From Aminicella lysinilytica (lineage in GTDB: Bacteria > Bacillota > Clostridia > Peptostreptococcales > Anaerovoracaceae): a DNA stretch of 41,225 nucleotides. Positions 30,139-38,372 of the stretch are shown here, one piece after another. Position 1 is the first letter of the stretch. Every line of letters begins with the position of its first letter. The translations under genes were made by a program, and so were the position numbers. The notes under the pieces were generated by a model, which saw only the letters and a list, made by a program, of their open reading frames with translations, was not told where the DNA came from and ran no database searches. Where the stretch lies: contig NZ_SNXO01000021.1 in assembly GCF_004362975.1 (NCBI RefSeq), positions 1 through 41,225 on the forward strand. Direction: 5' to 3'.

Positions 30139-31451
30139 TGAAAGTTGCATTCCATACTTTAGGCTGCAAAGTCAATCAGTATGAGACAGAAGCCATGAAA
30201 GAGCAGTTTGCCCGTGGCGGATACCAGATAGTAGGCGAAGATGATTTCGCTGACGTATACGTAGTAAACACCTGCACGGTGACTAATATGGCCGACCGCA
30301 AATCGCGGCAGTTCATAAGGCACGCAGGAAAAATAAATCCTGATGCTGTAGTGGCTGTCACAGGCTGCTACGCGCAGATGAAGCCCGACGAAGTGTCCGC
30401 TATAGAAGGCGTGGAGATAGTTGCCGGGACAGACGAGAAACATCACATGCTCGATTTTGTTAACGATTACATGACGCAGCATGCCGCGACCATCAGCATC
30501 AAACCCTACGACCAGCTGTCAGAATACGAAGACCTGGGCGTAATAGATGCCATGGAATCCCGTACCCGCGCATTCATAAAGATACAGGAGGGATGCAATC
30601 GATTTTGTTCCTACTGCGTCATACCCTATGCAAGAGGTCAGGTCCGCAGCAGAGACGAGGGCGAGATCGTCCGCGAAGTCCGCGGGCTGGTGGACAAAGG
30701 TTACCGTGAGATAGTCCTGACAGGCATAAATACGGCCCTTTACGGGGCAGACAAAGGCGAGCTGGCCATAGAGCCACTCATAGCCAGACTCAACGCCATA
30801 GAAGGAGATTTTCGCATCAGACTCAGTTCTCTGGAACCGACAGTCATCGATGCGGAGTTCGTCAAAGGGCTCCTGGGATATGAGAAACTGTGTCACCACC
30901 TGCATCTGTCGATCCAGAGCGGGTCCGACAGGATCCTGGGATTCATGGACAGACACTATTCCAGAGAGGATTACCTGGAGATCGTCAATGTGCTCAGGGA
31001 CTTTGATCCCCACTACGGGATTTCCACAGATATAATAGTAGGCTTTCCGGGAGAGACTGAAGAGGATTTCCAGGATAGCGTTGCAATGACTCGCCAGGCG
31101 CAGTTCTGCAAGGTACACGCCTTCAAATATTCCATGCGCAGCGGTACCAAAGCCGCGGAAATGGGCGACCAGATCCCGGGAGAAGTGAAAAACCAGCGTA
31201 GCGAAGAACTGATAGAGGCGGCGGAATCGACTGCGGAGCATTTCTTTGATGACTGCGTCGGAGACAGCAGGCGGGTGCTCTTCGAGACCTGTGAAGATAA
31301 GATGATCACCGGATACACGGACAACTATATCAAGGTTTATGCGGAAGGTGATGAAACTATGTTTAATGAGCTTTGCGAAGTAAGGCTGTTAAAGAAATAT
31401 AAAGACGGAATGCTCGGCGAGATAACGCACGGGCAGGAAAGGAGCAGATAA
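30138..31451 (+). CDS. mtaB: tRNA t6A37 methylthiotransferase MtaB
   Basis: Radical-SAM enzyme that converts t6A37 to ms2t6A37 in tRNAs reading ANN codons. 437 residues. Order: UPF0004 domain (TLGCKVNQYETEAM, NTCTVTNMADRKSRQ, VTGCYAQ; three Cys for the auxiliary cluster), the radical-SAM motif CNRFCSYC (Cys153, 157, 160), and a C-terminal TRAM-like part. LGCKVNQ separates MtaB from MiaB (LGCQMN). It overlaps prmA (TAATG) and is overlapped by the HIT gene in the same way. With tcdA at 16.6 kb the window holds two enzymes acting on the same t6A37 base. Confidence 0.95.
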   Translation: MKVAFHTLGCKVNQYETEAMKEQFARGGYQIVGEDDFADVYVVNTCTVTNMADRKSRQFIRHAGKINPDAVVAVTGCYAQMKPDEVSAIEGVEIVAGTDEKHHMLDFVNDYMTQHAATISIKPYDQLSEYEDLGVIDAMESRTRAFIKIQEGCNRFCSYCVIPYARGQVRSRDEGEIVREVRGLVDKGYREIVLTGINTALYGADKGELAIEPLIARLNAIEGDFRIRLSSLEPTVIDAEFVKGLLGYEKLCHHLHLSIQSGSDRILGFMDRHYSREDYLEIVNVLRDFDPHYGISTDIIVGFPGETEEDFQDSVAMTRQAQFCKVHAFKYSMRSGTKAAEMGDQIPGEVKNQRSEELIEAAESTAEHFFDDCVGDSRRVLFETCEDKMITGYTDNYIKVYAEGDETMFNELCEVRLLKKYKDGMLGEITHGQERSR

Positions 31452-31792
31452 TGGCAGATTGTATTTTTTGCATGATAGCAAATCATGAGATACCTACCGA
31501 TGTGGTTTATGAAGATGATAAGATCATCTGCTTCCACGACGCAGAACCTCAGGCCCCTGTCCATGTTCTGGTGATACCGAAGAGACACATAGAGTCTCTG
31601 GATGATGTTACTGAAGATGATCAGGAACTTCTCGGATATATCATGTTCAAGATCCACGAGATCGCTGCAGATCTGGGCTTGGAAAACGGATACAGAGTAG
31701 TCAGCAATAACGGCGAAGACGCTTTCCAGACCGTCAAACATCTTCACTTCCACATTCTTGGAAAACGTAAGATGACCTGGCCACCAGGCTGA
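31451..31792 (+). CDS. HIT-family (HinT-like) nucleotide hydrolase
   Basis: 113-residue histidine-triad protein; HinT members hydrolyse AMP-lysine and other adenosine phosphoramidates. The triad HLHFHI supplies His97, His99 and His101. The N-terminal CIFC (Cys4, Cys7) is the zinc pair seen in many bacterial members. It starts on the final base of mtaB's stop codon. The usual neighbour rpsU follows, but with its own promoter. Confidence 0.94.
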   Translation: MADCIFCMIANHEIPTDVVYEDDKIICFHDAEPQAPVHVLVIPKRHIESLDDVTEDDQELLGYIMFKIHEIAADLGLENGYRVVSNNGEDAFQTVKHLHFHILGKRKMTWPPG

Positions 31793-31839
31793 TTTTCCGC
31801 GGCTTCAGTGTTGATTTTCCGCGGTTTTCAAAAAACAAC

Positions 31840-31868
31840 TTGCTATATCTCCGCAAAAATAGTATAAT
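31840..31868 (+). promoter_or_regulatory. rpsU promoter
   Basis: TTGCTA (31840-31845), 17 bp, TATAAT (31863-31868). Just upstream a 13-base word, TGATTTTCCGCGG, is repeated at 31790 and 31812, of unknown meaning. Confidence 0.8.
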
Positions 31869-31937
31869 TATCACCGTTATAGGCATAAGTCTATCCACAG
31901 CTTAATATTTCAATTAAGGCAGGAGGTGAATCGGGAT

Positions 31938-32117
31938 ATGGCACAGGTAATCGTAAGAGAAAACGAAAGCTTGGAGAGCGCTCTGAAGAGATTCAAGAGA
32001 TCATGCGCAAGAGACGGCGTAATGGCAGAAGTTAGAAAAAGAGAGCATTATGAAAAGCCAAGCGTGAAGAGAAAGAAAAAGTCTGAAGCCGCAAGGAAAA
32101 AGGCTAAGAAATACTAG
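31938..32117 (+). CDS. rpsU: 30S ribosomal protein S21
   Basis: 59 residues, full length. [20 protein letters not shown], then the strongly basic tail [16 protein letters not shown], is typical bS21. The start at 31938 is preceded by AGGAGG; an in-frame start four codons earlier lies within the site region. It is a component of the small subunit that influences initiation through the anti-SD region. yqeY follows after 42 bases. Confidence 0.97.
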   Translation: MAQVIVRENESLESALKRFKRSCARDGVMAEVRKREHYEKPSVKRKKKSEAARKKAKKY

Positions 32118-32159
32118 TCTTTTAGGCCATTTAAACCATGTAGAAACGAGGTGATATAA

Positions 32160-32612
32160 ATGGGCTTAAAAGAAGAATTGATGAGCGACTTCAAGGAGTC
32201 GATGAAAGCTCACGATGAGATAGCTAAGAACACTATCAGTCTTGCCAGAGCTGCTATCAAGCAGTACGAGGTAGACAACAGAGAAGAACTTGACGAAGCC
32301 GGCATAGTAGCAATTCTGCAGAAGCAGATCAAGATGCGTAAGGATGCCCTCGCCGATTTTGAAAAAGCTGGAAGGAAAGACCTGTTTGACGCATATAACG
32401 CGGAGATAGACGTTCTTAAGAAATACATCCCTGAGCAGTTATCGAAAGAAAAGATCGCTGAAATTGTCAAGGAGACTGCTGCTTCCCTGAACATTGAGAA
32501 GGGCAGGCAGAACATGGGCAAACTCATGGGTCCCGTTATGGGCAAGGTCAAAGGCCTCGCCGATGGCAATGATGTGAAAGAAGTCGTTATGAAATTTCTT
32601 TCCGAAGAATAA
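32160..32612 (+). CDS. yqeY: GatB/YqeY-domain protein
   Basis: 150-residue all-helical protein. It shares the tRNA-binding C-terminal domain of GatB; stand-alone YqeY has no proven function. Typical sequence: MGLKEELMSDFKESMKAHD, ILQKQIKMRKDALADFEKAGR, YIPEQLSKEKI, GKLMGPVMGKVKGLADG. GAGGTGA precedes the ATG. rpsU-yqeY is a conserved pair in Firmicutes. Confidence 0.94.
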   Translation: MGLKEELMSDFKESMKAHDEIAKNTISLARAAIKQYEVDNREELDEAGIVAILQKQIKMRKDALADFEKAGRKDLFDAYNAEIDVLKKYIPEQLSKEKIAEIVKETAASLNIEKGRQNMGKLMGPVMGKVKGLADGNDVKEVVMKFLSEE

Positions 32613-32621
32613 AGACGAATT

Positions 32622-32663
32622 ATGGCTGGGCATTGGCGGTAACGCTGTTGCGCAGCCATTTTT
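32622..32663 (+). terminator. Probable terminator after yqeY
   Basis: ATGGCTG (32622-32628) pairs with CAGCCAT (32653-32659) around a 24-base loop, followed by TTTTT. Weaker than the others here; read-through into phoH is likely, since phoH has no clear promoter of its own. Confidence 0.55.
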
Positions 32664-32681
32664 ACTATAAGGAGATACTAT

Positions 32682-33653
32682 TTGAGCAACGAATTACGCA
32701 AGATTAAGATCGACGATACCATAGATATGGAAGACCTTTTCGGCAACCTTGACGCCAACCTTGATATAATCAAGGAAAGCACAGGCGTAGAGATAATCCA
32801 GCGGGATGATTGCCTGTTATTGAAGGGCGAGAAGCCGGAAATGGCTGAGGAAATACTCAGAGAACTGATTACTCTGGTCAGGAGCGGCGACACCATCGAC
32901 GCGCAGAAGGTCAACTACATAGTTTCCCTGAAAGAGAGCGGACTCTCCTACAGCGAACAGAAAGTCAGCAAGGATGTCATTTGTTTTACCACCAAGGGCA
33001 AGCCTATCAAACCTAAGACCATAGGCCAGAAGGAATACGTAAACAGCATTAAAAACAGAGACGTAGTCTTCGCCATCGGCCCTGCGGGAACGGGTAAGAC
33101 GTATATTGCCGTGGCTATGGCCATCAGCGCATTCAAGAACAAAGAAGTACAGAAGATAATTCTGGCAAGACCGGCCGTTGAAGCCGGTGAAAACCTGGGA
33201 TTCCTGCCGGGAGATCTGCAGGAAAAGGTAGATCCTTACCTGAGACCTTTGTACGATGGACTTTATGACATTCTCGGCAGAGAGAATGCCACGAGACTTA
33301 AGGAGAAGGAAGCCATAGAGGTAGTGCCTCTCGCATACATGCGAGGCCGTACCCTGGACGACGCCTTCATAATACTGGATGAGGCCCAGAATACCACTCA
33401 GGAACAGATGAAGATGTTTCTGACCAGAATGGGTTTCGGTTCCAAGGTAGTCGTCACCGGAGACGTGACTCAGATCGACCTGCCAAAGGGCAAGAAGAGC
33501 GGCCTTGTAGAGGCCAGTCACATTCTGAAGGGCGTCAACGGTATCGATTTCTGCTACCTGACAGACGTAGACGTAGTGCGCCATGAGATGGTCAAGCGCA
33601 TAATCAAGGCTTACGACAGTTATTATAGAAGCAAGCCGGGGGACAAGGAATAA
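32682..33653 (+). CDS. phoH: PhoH-family ATPase
   Basis: 323 residues. An N-terminal KH-like part (about 1-105) is followed by an SF1-like ATPase domain: Walker A GPAGTGKT (133-140) and Walker B DEAQN (from Asp233). Function is unsettled; the constant link to ybeY points to RNA maturation. The start codon is TTG, chosen because AAGGAG lies 10 bases upstream and the next Met would lose conserved sequence. It overlaps ybeY by one base (TAATG). Confidence 0.93.
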   Translation: MSNELRKIKIDDTIDMEDLFGNLDANLDIIKESTGVEIIQRDDCLLLKGEKPEMAEEILRELITLVRSGDTIDAQKVNYIVSLKESGLSYSEQKVSKDVICFTTKGKPIKPKTIGQKEYVNSIKNRDVVFAIGPAGTGKTYIAVAMAISAFKNKEVQKIILARPAVEAGENLGFLPGDLQEKVDPYLRPLYDGLYDILGRENATRLKEKEAIEVVPLAYMRGRTLDDAFIILDEAQNTTQEQMKMFLTRMGFGSKVVVTGDVTQIDLPKGKKSGLVEASHILKGVNGIDFCYLTDVDVVRHEMVKRIIKAYDSYYRSKPGDKE

Positions 33654-34105
33654 TGAAGATATATTTTGACGACGAAGAACAGGTGTCAGAAGACATACTG
33701 GCCACTATGGAAAAAGCCGCAGACCTTTGCGTTACCGGGGAAGGCCTGGACGCAGGCATCTGCGAGGTCAGTGTATCCTTTGTGAGCCAGGACGAGATCC
33801 ATGACCTGAACCGGGAGTATCGCGGCGTAGACAGCGTCACGGATGTCCTGTCATTTCCACAGTATGAAGACACGGCGGACATGGTCGGCGATGTCATAGA
33901 ACTGGGCGATGTGGTCATCTGCCGGGACAGAGCCGCCGAGCAGGCCGAGGAGTTCGGCCACAGCTTTCAGCGGGAGATCATATATCTCTTCACCCACAGC
34001 ATTTTGCACCTGCTTGGCTACGACCACATGACAGAGGCCGACAAGAAGGAAATGCGCGGCCGCGAGGAAGAAGTCATGAGCGCCCTGGGCATCGGGAGGC
34101 AGTAA
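33653..34105 (+). CDS. ybeY: Endoribonuclease YbeY
   Basis: 150-residue zinc endoribonuclease for 16S rRNA 3'-end maturation and ribosome quality control. The zinc motif HSILHLLGYDHM gives His115, His119 and His125. LNREYRGVDSVTDVLSFP is the second family signature. It is coupled to phoH and to cdd by one-base overlaps. The dgkA gene often found between ybeY and cdd is missing. Confidence 0.96.
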   Translation: MKIYFDDEEQVSEDILATMEKAADLCVTGEGLDAGICEVSVSFVSQDEIHDLNREYRGVDSVTDVLSFPQYEDTADMVGDVIELGDVVICRDRAAEQAEEFGHSFQREIIYLFTHSILHLLGYDHMTEADKKEMRGREEEVMSALGIGRQ

Positions 34106-34482
34106 TGGATAAAAAAGAATTATACAGAGAGGCTAAGGCGGCCATGGTCAATGCCTACGCGCCTTACTCGAATTTTACCGTAGGAGCGGCCCTTTTAACT
34201 AAGAGCGGCCGGGTCTTCACGGGCGTCAATGTTGAAAATGCCTCATTTGGGGCTACTATATGCGCCGAGCGTACGGCCTGTGTCAAGGCTGTATCCGAGG
34301 GGCACAAAGATTTTGCCGCCATTGCCATTGCCTCAAGCCGAGGCGGGGCGCCTATGTGCGGCATATGCAGACAGTTTTTGTCGGAGTTCGCGCCGGACCT
34401 GAAGGTAATAACCGGGGACGACGAAGATCACCTAATTGTAACGGAGCTCACAGAGCTCCTGCCTGACAACTTCAGGCTTTAG
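34105..34482 (+). CDS. cdd: Cytidine deaminase
   Basis: 125 residues, the normal size of the tetrameric enzyme; deaminates cytidine and deoxycytidine to the uridines in pyrimidine salvage. Seen: PYSNFTVGAALL, NVENASFG, and the zinc site CAE (Cys53, Glu55) with CGIC (Cys85, Cys88). It starts on the last base of ybeY's stop and precedes era by 11 bases, as in many Firmicutes. Confidence 0.96.
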   Translation: MDKKELYREAKAAMVNAYAPYSNFTVGAALLTKSGRVFTGVNVENASFGATICAERTACVKAVSEGHKDFAAIAIASSRGGAPMCGICRQFLSEFAPDLKVITGDDEDHLIVTELTELLPDNFRL

Positions 34483-34493
34483 AAAGGAATTAA

Positions 34494-35393
34494 ATGAAAT
34501 CAGGATTTATAGGAATAGTCGGACGGCCTAATGTTGGCAAGTCGACTCTGCTCAACCAGATCATGGGGGAGAAGATAGCTATTACTACAGACAAACCTCA
34601 GACTACGAGAAACAGCATCAGAGGGATCTATACCAGACACGACGATGGAGACAATGGAGTGCAGATGGTGTTCATCGACACGCCGGGCATTCACAAGGGC
34701 CGCAACAAACTGGGTTCAGCCATGACAGACATGGCAGTGAATACCTTTAAAGAAGTAGACGTGATTCTCCTGCTGGTAGACGGACCTATGTCCAAGGGCC
34801 CGGGAGACAAATACATCGTAGATATGATGAAGGATGTTAACACGCCTAAGATCCTGGTAGTGAATAAGATGGACACTATGGATCCAGAGGAGTATCTGGA
34901 AATATACAACGAATACAACGAGCTGGGCATCTTCGATGACATTTACGGCACATCGGCCCTTAACGGAACCAATGTAGTCGAGCTTTTGTCACGGGTCGAG
35001 GAATTTCTGGAGGAAGGACCTATGTACTTCCCTGAGGATATGATAACCGATTATCCGGAGCGTTTCCTGGTCAGTGAAGTCATAAGAGAAAAGGCTCTGC
35101 TATACCTGAATGAGGAAGTCCCTCACGGCATAGCTGTGGAGATCGAATCCTTCAAGGAAGAGAAGAACATAAGCAAAATAAGCGCTGTTATTTACTGCGA
35201 GAAGAAGTCCCATAAGGGCATCATCATAGGCAAAGGCGGCAAGAAACTCAAGGGTATCGGCAAGGCTGCGAGGCTGGAGCTGGAGGCACTGTTGGGAACA
35301 AAAGTGTTCCTGGAGTTGTGGGTGAAGGTCAGGGAAAACTGGCGTGACAGCGATTTCGACCTTGCTAATTTTGGATATAGGGACAGAGACTGA
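34494..35393 (+). CDS. era: GTPase Era
   Basis: Essential GTPase that binds 16S rRNA near its 3' end during 30S assembly. 299 residues. G1 GRPNVGKST (about 10-18), G2 region TTRNSIRG, G3 DTPG, G4 NKMD, G5 SALNG, then a C-terminal KH domain with HKGIIIGKGGKKLKGIG. Together with YbeY, PhoH and RpsU it makes a small-subunit assembly cluster. Its stop overlaps recO's ATG (TGATG). Confidence 0.97.
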   Translation: MKSGFIGIVGRPNVGKSTLLNQIMGEKIAITTDKPQTTRNSIRGIYTRHDDGDNGVQMVFIDTPGIHKGRNKLGSAMTDMAVNTFKEVDVILLLVDGPMSKGPGDKYIVDMMKDVNTPKILVVNKMDTMDPEEYLEIYNEYNELGIFDDIYGTSALNGTNVVELLSRVEEFLEEGPMYFPEDMITDYPERFLVSEVIREKALLYLNEEVPHGIAVEIESFKEEKNISKISAVIYCEKKSHKGIIIGKGGKKLKGIGKAARLELEALLGTKVFLELWVKVRENWRDSDFDLANFGYRDRD

Positions 35394-36151
35394 TGTATTT
35401 GAATTCAGAAGGGATCATATTTCGGCAGACCAAAGCAACCGGCGGCCGCAGGATGATCCTTTTGTTCACAAAGAAATATGGTAAGATCAGCGTGGGCACC
35501 AGCATGAGTGAGAAAGCCAGGACCAAGTCCTCTCTTGCCATGCGTCCGTTCACCTATGGCAATTATCAGATTTTCCAGGGCAGGACGTATTACAATCTGG
35601 ACAAGGCAGACACTATTAAGAGCTTTTACGGCATCGGCGAGGATCTGGATAAATTCATGTATGGTTCCTACGTTCTGGAGCTTACGGAGAAACTGGTACC
35701 CGAGGAGCTGGCCCAGCCTGCGATCTTCGATCTGCTCATAGAGTTCATGGAACAGCTGGAACTTCGGAAAAAGAGCTGCGAGACTCTGGTTCTGGCCTAT
35801 GAAGTCAGGATACTGAAGATACTGGGTATGTTCCCTGAGCTCAGGTCCTGCGTAAGTTGCGGCAGCAAAGAGGAACTTGATTATTTCAGCGTCAGAGACG
35901 GCGGGATCATGTGCAGAAACTGCGCTGAAAAACTTAGATCTGAAGGCGAAGATTCATTGATTTATGATGGGAAATTTGGTATAGTAGATATATTGAATTA
36001 CTTTGCTTCCAATTCACTTGGATCTTTCAGTAAAATTGCCCTGGATGACGGCATAGCAGACAGATTGCAGGTGATTATAAAGGAGTACATCTCATACCAT
36101 TTAGATGTGGGAAATTTAAAAAGCGAGAGCCTTTTCGCGAAAAATATATAG
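35393..36151 (+). CDS. recO: DNA repair protein RecO
   Basis: 252 residues; with RecR it loads RecA on SSB-coated single-strand DNA. N-terminal OB fold (about 1-80; EGIIFRQTKATGGRRMILLFT), a helical C-terminal domain, and a four-cysteine zinc site: CVSCG (about 153-157) and CRNC (about 176-179). It lies in the usual position after era. No clear ribosome site other than the coupled overlap with era. Confidence 0.93.
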   Translation: MYLNSEGIIFRQTKATGGRRMILLFTKKYGKISVGTSMSEKARTKSSLAMRPFTYGNYQIFQGRTYYNLDKADTIKSFYGIGEDLDKFMYGSYVLELTEKLVPEELAQPAIFDLLIEFMEQLELRKKSCETLVLAYEVRILKILGMFPELRSCVSCGSKEELDYFSVRDGGIMCRNCAEKLRSEGEDSLIYDGKFGIVDILNYFASNSLGSFSKIALDDGIADRLQVIIKEYISYHLDVGNLKSESLFAKNI

Positions 36152-36161
36152 GAGGTTAATT

Positions 36162-36896
36162 ATGGAGATCACATTGGAAAAAATCGAACTGGTCAAAGAC
36201 AGAACAGGCGCAACATATAAGGAAGCCAAAGATGCTTTGGAAAAAGCGGACGGAAATGTGGTTGACGCTATCATCGCCATTGAGGAGAATATAGACGAAC
36301 AGTCTTCATCCAGGAAATTTGGCGAACAGGGGGAAGCCTTGATCGACAAGATGAAAGAGGTCATCAAGAAGGGTAATATTTCTAAGATCGTAGTTAAACG
36401 AAACGACGATGTGCTCATCAATATTCCGTTGAATGTCGGTGTGCTCGGCGCAGTAGTCGCTCCATGGGGAATCGTTATCGGAGTGCTGGCTGCTTTCAGT
36501 TTCAAATGTAAGATCGAGCTGATCAAGGACGATGGCTCAGTCGTTGACATTACAGATAAGGCCGGCAATATTTACGACGACGCTGTAACTAAGGGCGGCG
36601 AAATCTACGGAGGAATCAAGGAGAAGGCTCCTGGAGTCTACGAATCCGTAAGAGAAAAGGGCGGCGACGCTGTAAACAAGGCTAAGGATATGGCGAAGGA
36701 CGCTACTGATGCTGCCTTCACAGCTGCAGGAAATAAATTCGGCAAATCGTCTTCAGATGATGATATCATCGATATCGATATCTGCGACAAGGATTGCGAA
36801 ACATGCACCGAGCCTTGCGAGGATCGTTGCGATGACTGTGAATATGATAAATATCACGGTGAAGAAACTAAAGAAGATAATAAAACAGAAGAATAA
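36162..36896 (+). CDS. UBA/DUF4342 protein with C-terminal Cys cluster
   Basis: 244 residues. An N-terminal UBA/TS-N-like helical domain (about 1-45; VKDRTGATYKEAKDALEKADGN), then a DUF4342-like domain (about 65-135) with a hydrophobic stretch GVLGAVVAPWGIVIGVLAAF that may be a membrane segment. Next comes an amphipathic helical part rich in Lys, Ala and Asp (about 145-195), and an acidic end. In the end, six cysteines (208, 212, 215, 219, 223, 226) sit in 19 residues, which suggests metal binding. I know of no function. It sits between recO and glyQS, with AGGAGG upstream. Confidence 0.82.
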   Translation: MEITLEKIELVKDRTGATYKEAKDALEKADGNVVDAIIAIEENIDEQSSSRKFGEQGEALIDKMKEVIKKGNISKIVVKRNDDVLINIPLNVGVLGAVVAPWGIVIGVLAAFSFKCKIELIKDDGSVVDITDKAGNIYDDAVTKGGEIYGGIKEKAPGVYESVREKGGDAVNKAKDMAKDATDAAFTAAGNKFGKSSSDDDIIDIDICDKDCETCTEPCEDRCDDCEYDKYHGEETKEDNKTEE

Positions 36897-36930
36897 TCAT
36901 AAATATTAAAGAAAGTTGGTACACTGATCA

Positions 36931-38337
36931 ATGGGTAATGAAGTTACAATGGAAAAAATCGTCGCACTGTGTAAGGGAAGAGGTTTCGTATATCCCGGTT
37001 CGGAAATCTACGGAGGACTGGCAAACACATGGGATTACGGTCCCCTTGGCGTAGAATTCAAGAACAACATCAAGAAAGCATGGTGGAAGAAATTTGTCCA
37101 GGAGTCCAAATATAACGTTGGCCTCGATGCCGCCATTCTGATGAATCCGAAAACATGGGAAGCTTCAGGACATATAGGCGGATTTTCAGATCCACTGATC
37201 GACTGCAAGAACTGCAACTCAAGGTTCCGCGCTGATAAGCTCATAGAAGACTATATGGCAGAAAAGGGAGAAGAAATCATCGTTGACGGATGGCCTAATG
37301 AGAAACTGGAGGCATTTATCGCAGATAATGGAATCAAATGTCCGGATTGCGGTAAGACTGACTTTACCAGTATCAGACAGTTCAATCTGATGTTTAAGAC
37401 ATTCCAGGGCGTCACCGAAGACACCAAGTCTCAGATATATCTCAGGCCGGAGACTGCCCAGGGAATTTTTGTTAACTTTAAAAACGTAGCCAGAACTTCC
37501 AGGAAGAAGATACCTTTTGGCATCGCGCAGATAGGCAAGTCCTTCAGAAACGAGATCACGCCGGGCAACTTCATCTTCAGGATCAGAGAATTCGAACAGA
37601 TGGAGCTGGAATTTTTCTGCAAGCCTGGTACGGATCTGGAGTGGTTCGACTATTGGAAGAACTATTGCAGAAACTTCTTGGATTCTCTTGGAATGAATAT
37701 GGAGAAACTGAGAAGCAGGGATCATTCTCAGGAAGAATTATCTCATTACAGTAATGCTACTACAGACCTTGAGTATCTGTTCCCATTTGGATGGGGAGAA
37801 CTCTGGGGAATAGCAGACAGAACAGATTTTGACCTGCGCCAGCACAGTAAATTTTCCGGAGAGGAAATGACATTTACTGAAGGCGAAGGTAAAGATAAAG
37901 AGACATATATCCCGTATTGCATAGAGCCGTCGCTGGGAGCAGACAGAGTTGCCTTAGCCTTCCTGATCGACGCCTATGATGAAGAAACTGTAACAGATGC
38001 CAAGGGCAAGGAAGACACGAGAGTTATCATGCACTTCCACCCGGCACTTGCGCCATTCAAGGCTGCCGTACTGCCACTTGCCAAGAAACTGGCAGATCAG
38101 GCTGAGCCTGTATATGACGAGTTGTCCAAGTACTTTAATGTGGACTATGATGTTACAGGATCGATTGGAAAGAGATACCGTAGAGAAGATGAGATAGGTA
38201 CTCCTTACTGCATTTGCGTCGACTTCCAGACAGAGGAAGACGGATGTGTAACTATAAGAGACAGGGATACGATGGAGCAGACGAGACTGCCTATCGACCA
38301 AGTCAGAAGTTATATTGAGGAACGCTTGGAATTCTAG
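36931..38337 (+). CDS. glyQS: Glycine-tRNA ligase, single-chain class II
   Basis: Charges tRNA(Gly). 468 residues; homodimeric (eukaryote/archaea-like) type rather than the alpha2-beta2 GlyQ/GlyS enzyme. Seen: [35 protein letters not shown], a Cys-x2-Cys insertion (CKNCNSRF and CPDCGK), [13 protein letters not shown] (motif 2 region), [19 protein letters not shown] and IEPSLGADR (motif 3). The anticodon-binding domain fills the last 110 residues. The ribosome site is weak (AAAGAAAG), and no T-box leader fits in the 34-base gap. Confidence 0.95.
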   Translation: MGNEVTMEKIVALCKGRGFVYPGSEIYGGLANTWDYGPLGVEFKNNIKKAWWKKFVQESKYNVGLDAAILMNPKTWEASGHIGGFSDPLIDCKNCNSRFRADKLIEDYMAEKGEEIIVDGWPNEKLEAFIADNGIKCPDCGKTDFTSIRQFNLMFKTFQGVTEDTKSQIYLRPETAQGIFVNFKNVARTSRKKIPFGIAQIGKSFRNEITPGNFIFRIREFEQMELEFFCKPGTDLEWFDYWKNYCRNFLDSLGMNMEKLRSRDHSQEELSHYSNATTDLEYLFPFGWGELWGIADRTDFDLRQHSKFSGEEMTFTEGEGKDKETYIPYCIEPSLGADRVALAFLIDAYDEETVTDAKGKEDTRVIMHFHPALAPFKAAVLPLAKKLADQAEPVYDELSKYFNVDYDVTGSIGKRYRREDEIGTPYCICVDFQTEEDGCVTIRDRDTMEQTRLPIDQVRSYIEERLEF

Positions 38338-38372
38338 GATTCTAAGCAAGACAAAACAGAGAGGTAGGAAAT

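Noticed and set aside
36897-36930. T-box leader for glyQS
   Set aside because: Only 34 bases separate the genes; no room for a T-box, and no T-box motif is seen.
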